This document shows positions 39,973 to 49,326 of a DNA stretch of 64,000 bases, in pieces. The stretch covers positions 25,784-89,783 of the forward strand of contig WRBF01000001.1 of NCBI GenBank assembly GCA_009784685.1, in the 5' to 3' direction. The translations under genes were made by a program, and so were the position numbers. This stretch comes from Defluviitaleaceae bacterium (lineage in GTDB: Bacteria > Bacillota > Clostridia > Lachnospirales > WRBF01). A model generated the notes under the pieces. The model did not search any database. It was not told the origin of the DNA and was given only the letters and a program-made list of their open reading frames with translations. Each line of letters starts with the position of its first letter. The first letter of the stretch is position 1.

Positions 39973-41979
39973 TTGGATCGCAAAAGAAGCTCAGGGATGC
40001 TTTTAAAAACGATAATTGTTGTTCTTGTTCTTGCTATAATGGTTGCATCTGTTGCTTTTTTTTCTATATGGAGAGCATTTGAGGCATCAAATGCTCAACT
40101 TAGAACAAGACATATTCCTGTTAATGTTCGTGTTATAGAAGGCGAAGGTATTTATAGCAGCTTTGAGGCTAAATCACAGATAGTACGCTATGGCCGCTTA
40201 GTTAGTACATCCCCTATTCATCCATATAACGTTGTTGAACGATTCAGTGGTGTCTTGTTTCCTTTGCAAGACGTTCTTAGGGTTCATGTTTTGGAATTCG
40301 AATATGCTGCTCTTTCTGATATGAGAGCTTTTGGGTATGAAAATGTACAAATTCATCAAATATATGCAATTGATTTTAACGCAGATGCGACATTAAGTGT
40401 GATATCAGCAATGCTGTCTGTTACAGGAAGTGGCGGCGAAACAACTTTTATACCTTATGTTAGGTTTGGCAATTATGCTGTTACACATACATTTGGTTTA
40501 GGCATGAAAACTATTGACGAAGTATTTGAAAAATACTTGTATGTATTTGGATTTTCAGGTGCGCCTCTTGTAAGCGGTTCCGGTGATATTAGACATAGAA
40601 GAATCCCTCCTCAAGCAGTTGACTTTGAAAACATATCCCCTGTAAACCGCTCAATTATAAAAGGTGATTTCCTTTCGCCAAACTCATTTACAAACAATGG
40701 TGACATAAATATAACCGCAAGTTTTGACACTGTGATACCTTTTAACCTCCCCGGGCAAAATACTATAAGCATTAACCTGCAAAATGAAACCGCAGAGATC
40801 CGGACTATCGAAGCTATTCTAACCGTTTATGATGGAAAACGACACATCACACAAGAAGCTGATTCAAACGGAGAGTATATGAATCTAGGTCGCTTTTTTG
40901 CTCCGTCTACTGACTTGAGCAATATAAACTTTATAACTAATGAAATTGCTGATAATGAAATGGTTTTTGATTCTTCTGTTCCCGGGTTTTACTACAAGTC
41001 TGTTGAAATTGACGGAGATGTGAGTCATTTAACAATTTCGGTCATTGATACAACGCCGCCAATTGCGGAATCAAACATAGTTACGACAGCAATAGGTTTC
41101 CCTGTATCAGCAGAAGCCTTTGTGCAAAATATACACGATTATTCGTCTGTAAGCGTTAGCTTTTTAGGTGGCGAACCTAATGTTTTTATTACTGGAGAGG
41201 TTGAAGTTCCAATACTCTTGACTGATGAATTTGGAAACGCTGCGGTAGTAATGTCTAAATTGATTATACTTGACCAAGAATTCTTAAATCCTGGGTTTGA
41301 ATATATCCCAAATAGGTATTTTCAAATAGGAGAACCTGTTGACTTTTTGTACCAAGTTAAAGTCCGTAACGGAAGTGACCCACTATCTGTAGTCACTTAT
41401 AATACTTCACTGGTTAATGAAAATGAGCCGGGCAGATACCGAGTTTATTATACAATAACCGACCGAAATAACAATACAGATACCGTTTTCGCTTATATAG
41501 TTAAAACTAACGCCCCATTAGAAAGAGTAATGTCGTATGCAGACCGAATTCTTGATAGCATTATTACGGATGAAATGACTCAACTTGAAAAATCCAGAGC
41601 TATATTTAACTGGACTCGTGAGAATATTGCGTATTCATTTTCCAGCGAAAGAGATGACCCTGTATTGGGTGCTTTTACTGCATTTACAAGGGCTAGGGGC
41701 GACTGCTTCATATTTTATTCCGCCGCCGAAATTTTGCTTACAAGGGCTGGAATTAAAAATATACAAGTCTCCCGCATCCCCGGTGAATCAGCAAGACACT
41801 ACTGGCATTTCGTTAACGTGGGCGATGGGTGGTATCATTTTGATACAACACCTTTTATAGGTTCACCGGGCAACGGTTTTATGTTTAACGATGCAACAGC
41901 GGCAAGCCTTACAGCGGCCAGAGGGAGAAATTACTACACTTATGACAGATCATTGTTTGAACATCTGGATATTAGGTAA
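39973..41979 (+). CDS. Membrane-anchored transglutaminase-domain protein
   Basis: N-terminal TM; C-terminal transglutaminase core RGDCFIFYSAAEILLTRAGI...RHYWHFVNVGDGWYHFDTTPF; TTG start. Confidence 0.85.
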   Translation: MDRKRSSGMLLKTIIVVLVLAIMVASVAFFSIWRAFEASNAQLRTRHIPVNVRVIEGEGIYSSFEAKSQIVRYGRLVSTSPIHPYNVVERFSGVLFPLQDVLRVHVLEFEYAALSDMRAFGYENVQIHQIYAIDFNADATLSVISAMLSVTGSGGETTFIPYVRFGNYAVTHTFGLGMKTIDEVFEKYLYVFGFSGAPLVSGSGDIRHRRIPPQAVDFENISPVNRSIIKGDFLSPNSFTNNGDINITASFDTVIPFNLPGQNTISINLQNETAEIRTIEAILTVYDGKRHITQEADSNGEYMNLGRFFAPSTDLSNINFITNEIADNEMVFDSSVPGFYYKSVEIDGDVSHLTISVIDTTPPIAESNIVTTAIGFPVSAEAFVQNIHDYSSVSVSFLGGEPNVFITGEVEVPILLTDEFGNAAVVMSKLIILDQEFLNPGFEYIPNRYFQIGEPVDFLYQVKVRNGSDPLSVVTYNTSLVNENEPGRYRVYYTITDRNNNTDTVFAYIVKTNAPLERVMSYADRILDSIITDEMTQLEKSRAIFNWTRENIAYSFSSERDDPVLGAFTAFTRARGDCFIFYSAAEILLTRAGIKNIQVSRIPGESARHYWHFVNVGDGWYHFDTTPFIGSPGNGFMFNDATAASLTAARGRNYYTYDRSLFEHLDIR

Positions 41980-41998
41980 ATAAAATACACAAAAGAGG

Positions 41999-42961
41999 TT
42001 GATTAACTTGTTGCTTAATGTTTTGATGACGATAGCAGGATTTGTTATTTTAATAAAATGTGCTGATTATTTTGTAGACGGAGCGGCATCTTTTGCGAAA
42101 AACTTCAAAATACCTACTGTCGTAATAGGTTTAACAATAGTCGCATTTGGCTCATCCGCACCTGAATTGGCTATTTCATTCAACTCTCATTTATCAGGCA
42201 ACACAGATATGCTATTTGGAAATGTAATAGGTAGTAGTATTTCCAACATCCTTCTTATCTTGGGTCTTGCCGTTTTAATTAGACCTTTTAAGATAAATGG
42301 AGATGTGATTAAAAAAGAGATACCTATTTTACTTCTTGTAACGCTTGGATTCTCGGTATTGTTTTTAGATAATTTATTTGATAATTCTATTCCAAACACT
42401 TTAACAAGATCTGACGGAATTGTGCTAATCTTGTTTTTCACTATCTTTGTCTATTATTTAATCGCTATACTAAAAAATTCAGACAACAGCACAGAAAATC
42501 AAGAGCCTAAATATAAAACTCTCGTTTCTATAATATTGATGATACTTGGACTCGCCGGCATTATTTGGAGCAGCGATTTGATTGTTAATAATGCTGCCGA
42601 AATTGCCGCAAGTATTGGAATAAGTCAAAAAATAATATCAGTGACAATAATATCAATAGGAACATCTCTGCCGGAGCTTATAACAACAATAACTGCCGCA
42701 AAAAAAGGCGAAAATGGCATGGCAATTGGTAACATAGTTGGCAGTAATATATTTAATATTTGCATAGTTATCGGTCTGCCGGTTGCGTTATTAGGTGATG
42801 TTTCAACAGCGGCATTTAGCGTTGTTGACATATTCTATATGCTGATAGCCGTTGTGCTTTTATGGGTATTTTCAGCCATTGATAGAGACCTTAGACGATA
42901 TGAAGCAAGCATCCTTATTGGGATTTATGCCACATACGGTATTTATATTTTTATGCAATAA
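41999..42961 (+). CDS. Calcium/sodium antiporter (CaCA family)
   Basis: VVIGLTIVAFGSSAPELAISF and duplicated VTIISIGTSLPELITTI; NVIGSSISNILLILG / NIVGSNIFNICIVIG. Confidence 0.93.
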   Translation: MINLLLNVLMTIAGFVILIKCADYFVDGAASFAKNFKIPTVVIGLTIVAFGSSAPELAISFNSHLSGNTDMLFGNVIGSSISNILLILGLAVLIRPFKINGDVIKKEIPILLLVTLGFSVLFLDNLFDNSIPNTLTRSDGIVLILFFTIFVYYLIAILKNSDNSTENQEPKYKTLVSIILMILGLAGIIWSSDLIVNNAAEIAASIGISQKIISVTIISIGTSLPELITTITAAKKGENGMAIGNIVGSNIFNICIVIGLPVALLGDVSTAAFSVVDIFYMLIAVVLLWVFSAIDRDLRRYEASILIGIYATYGIYIFMQ

Positions 42962-42977
42962 ATATAGGGGCTAATTT

Positions 42978-44492
42978 ATGAAAAAAAACGTACTGGAATA
43001 TTTAGAGCAAACCGTTAAGGTCTATCCTAATAAAATTGCTTTTACAGATGGAACAAACGGCAAAAGCTTTAATGAAATTTATAATGCCGCACGTTCATTG
43101 GGCAGTTTTTTAAGCTGTTATAAACGCAGCTTAATTCTCGTTGTTATGCAAAAATGCCCTGAGATGATTGGTGCATTTTTAGGCGTTGCTTACAGTGGGA
43201 ATATTTATGTTCCTCTTGATGCCAATATGCATCAAAGCCGTATAGCTCAAATCATCCAAAAACTTTCACCAACAGCCGCTGTATGTGATGAAAAATCAGC
43301 AGAAATTCTTCATGCCTTAGACTGTAAAATTGATATCTTCTTGTACGATGAGATTAGCCAAACTAAAACAGATAATGAAGCTCTTAACAAAATCCGAAGA
43401 CGTCAAATTGATACTGACCCGTTATACATAGTTTTTACGTCCGGATCAACCGGCGAGCCTAAGGGCATTGTTGCAAATCATCGCTCTGTAATCAGCTACA
43501 TTGATGATTTAACAAGTATACTAGGTATAAATGAATCAACAGTATTCGGAAATCAAACCCCGCTGTACCTTGATGCAAGCTTAAAAGAGATTTATTCTGT
43601 GCTAAAATGCGGGGCATCTGCTTTTTTGATACCAAAGAGCCATTTTATGTTTCCGGCAAAGCTTATTTCGTACATGAACGAGTATAAAATTAATACCGTA
43701 TGTTGGGTTTCTTCTGCCTTTTCGATTATTTCAGGACTTGGGATTTTCAGCGATATAAGGCCGAAGTACCTCCATACAATAGCTTTTGGGAGTGAAGTAT
43801 TCCCTATAAACCATTTTAATACTTGGCTTGAAGCCCTTCCTAATGTCGGCTTTTTCAACCTTTATGGACCTACCGAAGCTACGGGAATGAGTTCATTCTA
43901 TCAGATAGATAATAGTTCACCGCCGAAAGAGGTAATACCTATCGGCAAAGCATTTCCAAACACCGATATTTTTATCGCCGTAGAAGGCAAAGAGATTACA
44001 GAGCCGGAAACACATGGTATCATCTACATCAGAGGCTCAGGCATAACTCTCGGGTATTATTGTGATGATGAAAAAACAAATGAGGTATTTATCCAAAATC
44101 CCCTGCACAATAATTACCGGGAAATAGTTTACAACACCGGAGATGTTGGTAAGTATGATGGGCAAGGTAATTTAGTATATGTATGCCGCAACGACCATCA
44201 AATAAAAAGACATGGTTATCGAGTTGAGCTTATGGAAATTGAAAAAAACGCAAATGAGATAGATGGCGTTACAGTTGCTTGTTGTATTTACAGCAGTCGT
44301 TTTGATAGTATATCGCTTTTTTATTCCGGAGAGTTAAACGAAAAAGAGCTTTTGATATCACTTAGAGCAAAGTTACCGCATTATATGATCCCAAATTTAT
44401 TAACAAAGCTTGATTTTTTACCGAAGCAAGATAATCATAAAATTGACAGAGCCGAGCTGCTCAAATTAACGGAGGATATGCTAAATGGATGA
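42978..44492 (+). CDS. AMP-binding amino acid adenylation protein (DltA-like)
   Basis: YIVFTSGSTGEPKGI, NLYGPTEATG, YNTGDVGKYDGQGN, NHKIDRAEL. Confidence 0.87.
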   Translation: MKKNVLEYLEQTVKVYPNKIAFTDGTNGKSFNEIYNAARSLGSFLSCYKRSLILVVMQKCPEMIGAFLGVAYSGNIYVPLDANMHQSRIAQIIQKLSPTAAVCDEKSAEILHALDCKIDIFLYDEISQTKTDNEALNKIRRRQIDTDPLYIVFTSGSTGEPKGIVANHRSVISYIDDLTSILGINESTVFGNQTPLYLDASLKEIYSVLKCGASAFLIPKSHFMFPAKLISYMNEYKINTVCWVSSAFSIISGLGIFSDIRPKYLHTIAFGSEVFPINHFNTWLEALPNVGFFNLYGPTEATGMSSFYQIDNSSPPKEVIPIGKAFPNTDIFIAVEGKEITEPETHGIIYIRGSGITLGYYCDDEKTNEVFIQNPLHNNYREIVYNTGDVGKYDGQGNLVYVCRNDHQIKRHGYRVELMEIEKNANEIDGVTVACCIYSSRFDSISLFYSGELNEKELLISLRAKLPHYMIPNLLTKLDFLPKQDNHKIDRAELLKLTEDMLNG

Positions 44493-44712
44493 ATTGATTA
44501 AAATACTAACAGAAATGCATCCTGAAATAGACTTCTTTAACCATAACGAGCTTATTGAACAATGTATTTTAGATTCTTTTGATATCGTTGCTCTCGTTGC
44601 TGAGATTAATGATGTTTTTGATGTAAGAATACCCCCACTTGAAATAATTCCGGAAAATTTTAACTCTGCCGCTGCGCTTTATGAATTAATTATCAAGCTT
44701 CGGGGTGAATAA
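44485..44712 (+). CDS. Acyl/peptidyl carrier protein (DltC-like)
   Basis: Carrier motif ILDSFDIVALVAEI; overlaps the upstream adenylation gene by 8 nt. Confidence 0.85.
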   Translation: MDELIKILTEMHPEIDFFNHNELIEQCILDSFDIVALVAEINDVFDVRIPPLEIIPENFNSAAALYELIIKLRGE

Positions 44713-44720
44713 GATTTATT

Positions 44721-46286
44721 ATGTTTTTTACTTCTGTTAACTTTGGTTTATTTATCGCATGTTTGCTTATTGGATACTATACAATATTTCGCAAATTTCA
44801 ATGGCAGCTTCTTCTAATCGGCAGCTTTTTTTTCTATGCATTTTCCGGGTTTTCAAACCTTATTTATATTAGCGTCACGATATGCTCAACTTGGTTTGCA
44901 AGCCGGCAAATTTCTCGCTTGCGGTTAAAACAGAAGCAATTTGTTGAAAAAAATCACGATTTATCAAAAGAGGATAAAAAAGCATATAAAGCTACTGTTA
45001 ACAAACGACAGAAAATGTGGCTTGCTTTTTGTCTTTTGTTTAATTTTGCGATACTTGCTGTTGTTAAATATACGGATTTTGTGATTCGAAATACAAATAT
45101 GATAACCGACACGGGCTTTGAGCCTGTTAATTTCCTGCTTCCGATGGGTATTTCGTTTTACACATTTCAAACAATGGGATATATAATAGATGTATATCGA
45201 GGTGCTGAAGATGAGCCAAACATTTTTAAGCTTGGGCTATTCACTTCTTTTTTCCCACAGCTTATTCAAGGACCGATAAGCCGTTTTGGAGATCTCAAAA
45301 AAACGCTTTTTTCACAACACAAATTTAGCTTTGAAGTCTTTCAGTCAGGACTTGCAAGAGTTGTCTGGGGATTTTTTAAAAAGCTCGTTGTTGCAGATAG
45401 AATGATGATTGTACTAAGAGCGCTTGTTGCAACACCCGGGGAATATACAGGAGTTTATGTAATATTTACTGTGCTGTTTTACGCTATTGCACTTTACGCA
45501 GACTTTACAGGCGGTATAGACATAACTATCGGGATAGCGAGAATGCTTGGAATTACTGTGAAAGAAAACTTTAACCGACCATTTTATGCAACATCGACAG
45601 CCGATTATTGGCGGCGCTGGCATATAACAATGGGAACTTGGTTTAAAGATTACCTATTCTACCCAATATCAGCATCAAGACCGATGCTAAGATTTTTCAA
45701 ATGGTCTAAAATGATTTTAGGAGAGAAGCTTGGAAAGCGCATCCCAATTTATGTATCAACTATGATACTTTGGTTTGCTACAGGGCTTTGGCATGGGGCT
45801 GAATGGCATTTTATTGTCTGGGGATTGGCAAATGGAATTGTTATTGTTATTTCCGAGGAATTAAAGCCGCTTTATGCTATGTTTCATAAACGATTCTCAG
45901 TGGGTGACAGGGTTTGGTATCACGGATTTCAAGTCTTTAGAACATTTTGGCTTATGAGCCTTATTCGAACTCTTGATGTATATGCAAATGTACGCCATAC
46001 ATTTAGGATGTATTGGTCAGTTTTAACCGATTTTGGGTGGGATAGGTTTTTGCATAAGGGCTTTAGCGGGCTCGGGATTGATTACGTTGAATATATAGTC
46101 GTCTCTATCTCAATATTCGTTATGATAACGGTCGGTTTTTTCCATTATAACAAAAAGATTGAGTTTTTATCGTTAAAGCCGGACTATAGATGCGTGCTTA
46201 TCACCCTTCTTGTATTCGCAATTATAATTTTCGGGGTTTATGGATATGGGTTTGACAGCCAACAGTTTATTTATAATCAATTTTGA
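44721..46286 (+). CDS. MBOAT family O-acyltransferase (DltB-like)
   Basis: PMGISFYTFQTMGYIIDVYRG, RRWHITMGTWFKDYLFYPI, GLWHGAEWHFIVWGLANG. Confidence 0.93.
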   Translation: MFFTSVNFGLFIACLLIGYYTIFRKFQWQLLLIGSFFFYAFSGFSNLIYISVTICSTWFASRQISRLRLKQKQFVEKNHDLSKEDKKAYKATVNKRQKMWLAFCLLFNFAILAVVKYTDFVIRNTNMITDTGFEPVNFLLPMGISFYTFQTMGYIIDVYRGAEDEPNIFKLGLFTSFFPQLIQGPISRFGDLKKTLFSQHKFSFEVFQSGLARVVWGFFKKLVVADRMMIVLRALVATPGEYTGVYVIFTVLFYAIALYADFTGGIDITIGIARMLGITVKENFNRPFYATSTADYWRRWHITMGTWFKDYLFYPISASRPMLRFFKWSKMILGEKLGKRIPIYVSTMILWFATGLWHGAEWHFIVWGLANGIVIVISEELKPLYAMFHKRFSVGDRVWYHGFQVFRTFWLMSLIRTLDVYANVRHTFRMYWSVLTDFGWDRFLHKGFSGLGIDYVEYIVVSISIFVMITVGFFHYNKKIEFLSLKPDYRCVLITLLVFAIIIFGVYGYGFDSQQFIYNQF

Positions 46287-46307
46287 TAAAATTCTTTTTG
46301 AATACTC

Positions 46308-46354
46308 TTGACATTCAAATATTATTATGATATCATTTCGATATCATAATAATA
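46308..46354 (+). promoter_or_regulatory. Promoter overlapped by a palindromic operator upstream of the SPFH operon
   Basis: TTGACA-17-TATCAT; inverted repeat TATTATTATGATATC-ATTTC-GATATCATAATAATA (15-bp perfect arms, 46320-46354). Confidence 0.75.
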
Positions 46355-46376
46355 AATCTTTTAAGGAGGAACCAAA

Positions 46377-47342
46377 ATGTCTAAAAACAAAACAGGAAGA
46401 GACGAAAAACTTCTTTCACCACCAAATGGCTTTATCGTACTTATCCCTTCAATTATACTACTTATTGCAAGTATCTGGGGGTTTGTTGTTGCAGTTATTG
46501 ATTTAAATAATTATGGGTTTAGCAGCTCAGCTCTTGCGCTTTTGCTTGCTATGATAGCTTACTGGGTGATCATCTTTCCGCTTGCTTGCGCAGGTCTTAA
46601 AATAGTTAACCCTAATGAAGCTGCGGTTTATGTTTTATTCGGAAGATATTACGGAACTATTGCAACGCCGGGGTTTTATTTTATCAACCCGTTTTGTACA
46701 ATGTCTAACCCAACAACCCCTCCATATGATTGGAGCAGTTGGAGCGTGCCAAGCAAAAAAGTTTCACTCAAGGCAATCACTTTAAGCAACGAAAGGCAAA
46801 AAATTAACGACCGTGAAGGTAACCCTATTGAAATAGGCGTTGTTGTTATTTGGCGTGTTATAAACGCTACTAAAGCTGTTTTTGAAGTTGATAATTATAA
46901 CACCTATGTATCAATTCAAAGCGATGCAGCAATACGCAACGTATCAAGACAATACCCTTATGATATTTCAGAAGACGGCGAAGAAACATCTCTTAGAGGA
47001 AGTTCAAGCAAAGTTGCCGAAGAGCTTAGAACAGAGCTTCAAAACCGTGTTGAGTTTGCGGGAATAGAAATAATAGAAACAAGAATTGCCCATCTTGCAT
47101 ATGCTCCGGAAATAGCAGCAGCAATGCTTCAAAGGCAACAAGCAAAAGCAGTAATTGATGCTAAACAGAAAATAGTCGAAGGTGCGGTTGGCATGGTTGA
47201 AATGGCACTTAGGAAACTTTCTGAAGGTAATATAGTAGATCTTGACGATGAACGGAAGGCAGCAATGGTATCTAATTTGTTAGTTGTTCTTTGCGGCAAC
47301 AGAGATGCTCAGCCAATCGTCAACAGTGGAAGTCTATATTAA
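46377..47342 (+). CDS. SPFH/band-7 domain protein
   Basis: [71 protein letters not shown]. Confidence 0.92.
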   Translation: MSKNKTGRDEKLLSPPNGFIVLIPSIILLIASIWGFVVAVIDLNNYGFSSSALALLLAMIAYWVIIFPLACAGLKIVNPNEAAVYVLFGRYYGTIATPGFYFINPFCTMSNPTTPPYDWSSWSVPSKKVSLKAITLSNERQKINDREGNPIEIGVVVIWRVINATKAVFEVDNYNTYVSIQSDAAIRNVSRQYPYDISEDGEETSLRGSSSKVAEELRTELQNRVEFAGIEIIETRIAHLAYAPEIAAAMLQRQQAKAVIDAKQKIVEGAVGMVEMALRKLSEGNIVDLDDERKAAMVSNLLVVLCGNRDAQPIVNSGSLY

Positions 47343-47350
47343 GAGCTGCA

Positions 47351-47542
47351 ATGGCTGAAAAAAGTGATAAAAAACAAGTTCCTTTACGCCTATCCTCTAA
47401 TCTTTGGAACGAAATAAATAAATGGGCCGATGACGAATTCCGTTCCATCAACGGTCAAATAGAATATATTTTATCTGAAGCAGTTAAAAGGAGAAAGAGC
47501 ATGGAGATCACAACAATTAGCGAGGAGGGTAAAATCCTATGA
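47351..47542 (+). CDS. Arc/MetJ-type ribbon-helix-helix protein
   Basis: KKQVPLRLSSNLWNEINKWADDEFRSINGQIEYILSEAVKRRK; likely start ATG 47351. Confidence 0.8.
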   Translation: MAEKSDKKQVPLRLSSNLWNEINKWADDEFRSINGQIEYILSEAVKRRKSMEITTISEEGKIL

Positions 47543-48291
47543 TGATTTTTATGATCATATTCAGCATTATTATGTTACTAATGTCTCTGCTGCTTTTAAG
47601 CGGCAGAGGTGCGTTCCTTATTTCAGGCTATAATATGATGTCAAAAGAAGCGAAGGCAAATATTAATGAAAAAAAACTATGCCGTGATGTTGGCAAAATG
47701 TTGTTAGTTGTTACATTAAGCATGGTATTGCTTTTCATCGGTATTCATTTTAAGATAGATTGGCTGACTTTAGTAGGAACAGCGTTAACGATTATAGTTC
47801 CACTCGTTGGTGTAGTTTTCTTTAACAAAAGCCGCCGATACTTAAAAGAAGGGGCAGAAAACACAGCACCAGGATTTAGAAAATTTACAAAACTCACCCT
47901 TGCAATCACTGTTATAGTCCTTATTGGCGTTGGTGTATTAATGGTTTCGGGCTTCAGAGGGCCGACTGTCAATGTGTCACAATCAAGTATACAAATAACC
48001 GGAATATACGGTTTGACTGTTGAGTTTTCAGAAATATCAAGCATTACGTTGATTGACAGCAGTATGAGAAATATCGGGCCCGGAAGAAGAACAAACGGTT
48101 TTGCCGGTTTGGGTGATGCATTAAAAGGTAATTTTAGATCAGATGCAAACGGTGAAAAACTATTGTTTGTAAGAGCAAGTTCGTATCCAACTATTCATAT
48201 TGAACGGGCTAACGCAAGAGATATTTTTATAAGCTTTAGCGACAATAATAAAACGCTAAGGCTATATAACGAGATAAGATTAGTTCGATGA
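47539..48291 (+). CDS. Membrane protein with DUF3784-like N-terminus and C-terminal PH-like region
   Basis: ATGA overlap with the RHH gene; GRGAFLISGYNMMSKEAKANINEKKLCRDVGKML; four hydrophobic segments. Confidence 0.7.
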   Translation: MMIFMIIFSIIMLLMSLLLLSGRGAFLISGYNMMSKEAKANINEKKLCRDVGKMLLVVTLSMVLLFIGIHFKIDWLTLVGTALTIIVPLVGVVFFNKSRRYLKEGAENTAPGFRKFTKLTLAITVIVLIGVGVLMVSGFRGPTVNVSQSSIQITGIYGLTVEFSEISSITLIDSSMRNIGPGRRTNGFAGLGDALKGNFRSDANGEKLLFVRASSYPTIHIERANARDIFISFSDNNKTLRLYNEIRLVR

Positions 48292-48302
48292 ACGAAGCAA
48301 CT

Positions 48303-48523
48303 TATACTCGTATCCTCTCAAAACAGTATCAGAAAAACGCAGAATTTTTTTCGCTAGACTAGGAAAAAGGTTCTTAGCGTACCCGAAGGTACGGTAAGGT
48401 TCTTTTGATATGTACCGCCAAGAAGGGCGGCCGTCAAAGGCGGCTTTTGCGTAGCAAAAGTACTGAGACGTATAGCGGCAAAAAGACAAGTTTTTGTTAC
48501 TGTTTTGAGGGGATACGAGTATA
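48303..48523. mobile_element. MITE-like element A (221 bp)
   Basis: 26-bp terminal inverted repeats TATACTCGTATCCTCTCAAAACAGTA (48303-48328) and TACTGTTTTGAGGGGATACGAGTATA (48498-48523), one mismatch; TA at both ends; internal hairpins; no transposase ORF. Confidence 0.8.
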
Positions 48524-48536
48524 TAATTTAAAAGTC

Positions 48537-48563
48537 AAAAAAGCGCCGTACTCGGCGCTTTTT
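48537..48563. terminator. Bidirectional rho-independent terminator
   Basis: AAAAAAGCGCCG-TACT-CGGCGCTTTTT between convergent genes. Confidence 0.85.
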
Positions 48564-48583
48564 GCTATTATATAAAGAAATCC

Positions 48584-49036
48584 CTATGTTGCTAATTCAC
48601 TTTCATATTCCAAATTTTCTTTGTTTTGCACTTTAAGAATCTTTCCACTGTCACGCAGAATATTCCCATTTTGCCTTTCGCCCATTTCACACTGCCCTCT
48701 GAATGCAGCACCTTCGTCAACAGCGAGCGAACCGCATATAATATTGCCATAAATTCTGCCATGCGAGTATATGTGCGCTTGACCGGTTACGTCAACATTA
48801 CCTTCGACTTCACCATATACGTAAGCACTTTCAGCCCTAACATCTCCACGAACGCTTCCGCTGTCAGATATTATTAAAAAGCCGTCAATATCTACATCAC
48901 CAAAAAACACACCGGATATTGTAACATCGCCTGCGCCGCACAAAACATTGTCTTTAACTGTTAGGCCTTCTGCAATTATTGTCGCAGTCTTTACTTCCGC
49001 AGAGTTAATCATCTTTCCATTTTTTTGACCAAACAT
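48584..49036 (-). CDS. Bactofilin (polymer-forming cytoskeletal protein)
   Basis: Repeating beta-helix pattern GDVDIDGFLIISDSGSVRGDVRAESAYVYGEVEGNVDVTGQAHIYSHGRIYGNI. Confidence 0.9.
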   Translation of the reverse strand: MFGQKNGKMINSAEVKTATIIAEGLTVKDNVLCGAGDVTISGVFFGDVDIDGFLIISDSGSVRGDVRAESAYVYGEVEGNVDVTGQAHIYSHGRIYGNIICGSLAVDEGAAFRGQCEMGERQNGNILRDSGKILKVQNKENLEYESELAT

Positions 49037-49326
49037 ATCATACCTCCATAACTTGGGATATTACTGCCATAATTAACATATTTAAGTATTTCCGTAATGT
49101 AAGCAGTTTATCAATTGTTTTTTGTTTTTATTAGATGTTTCGATAAAATGAAATATTGACGAACCATAAATTTATTTTATCATCTGATATATTTGGACAT
49201 ACTTCGTATTACTAAAATGAATAATTATTGCCTTATTTGTATTGATATATTAGCATATTTAGACATTAATGTCAAGATATTGGCATTGAAGGTCTTGTAA
49301 AATCAATATTATTGTTTATTTTGACC

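Noticed and set aside
48280-48489. Minus-strand 69-aa ORF in element A, and similar ORFs at 53192-53443 and 56529-56792, as real proteins
   Set aside because: They are by-products of the repeat elements; the similar peptide strings (RTFGY..., YAKAAF) come from shared palindromic DNA
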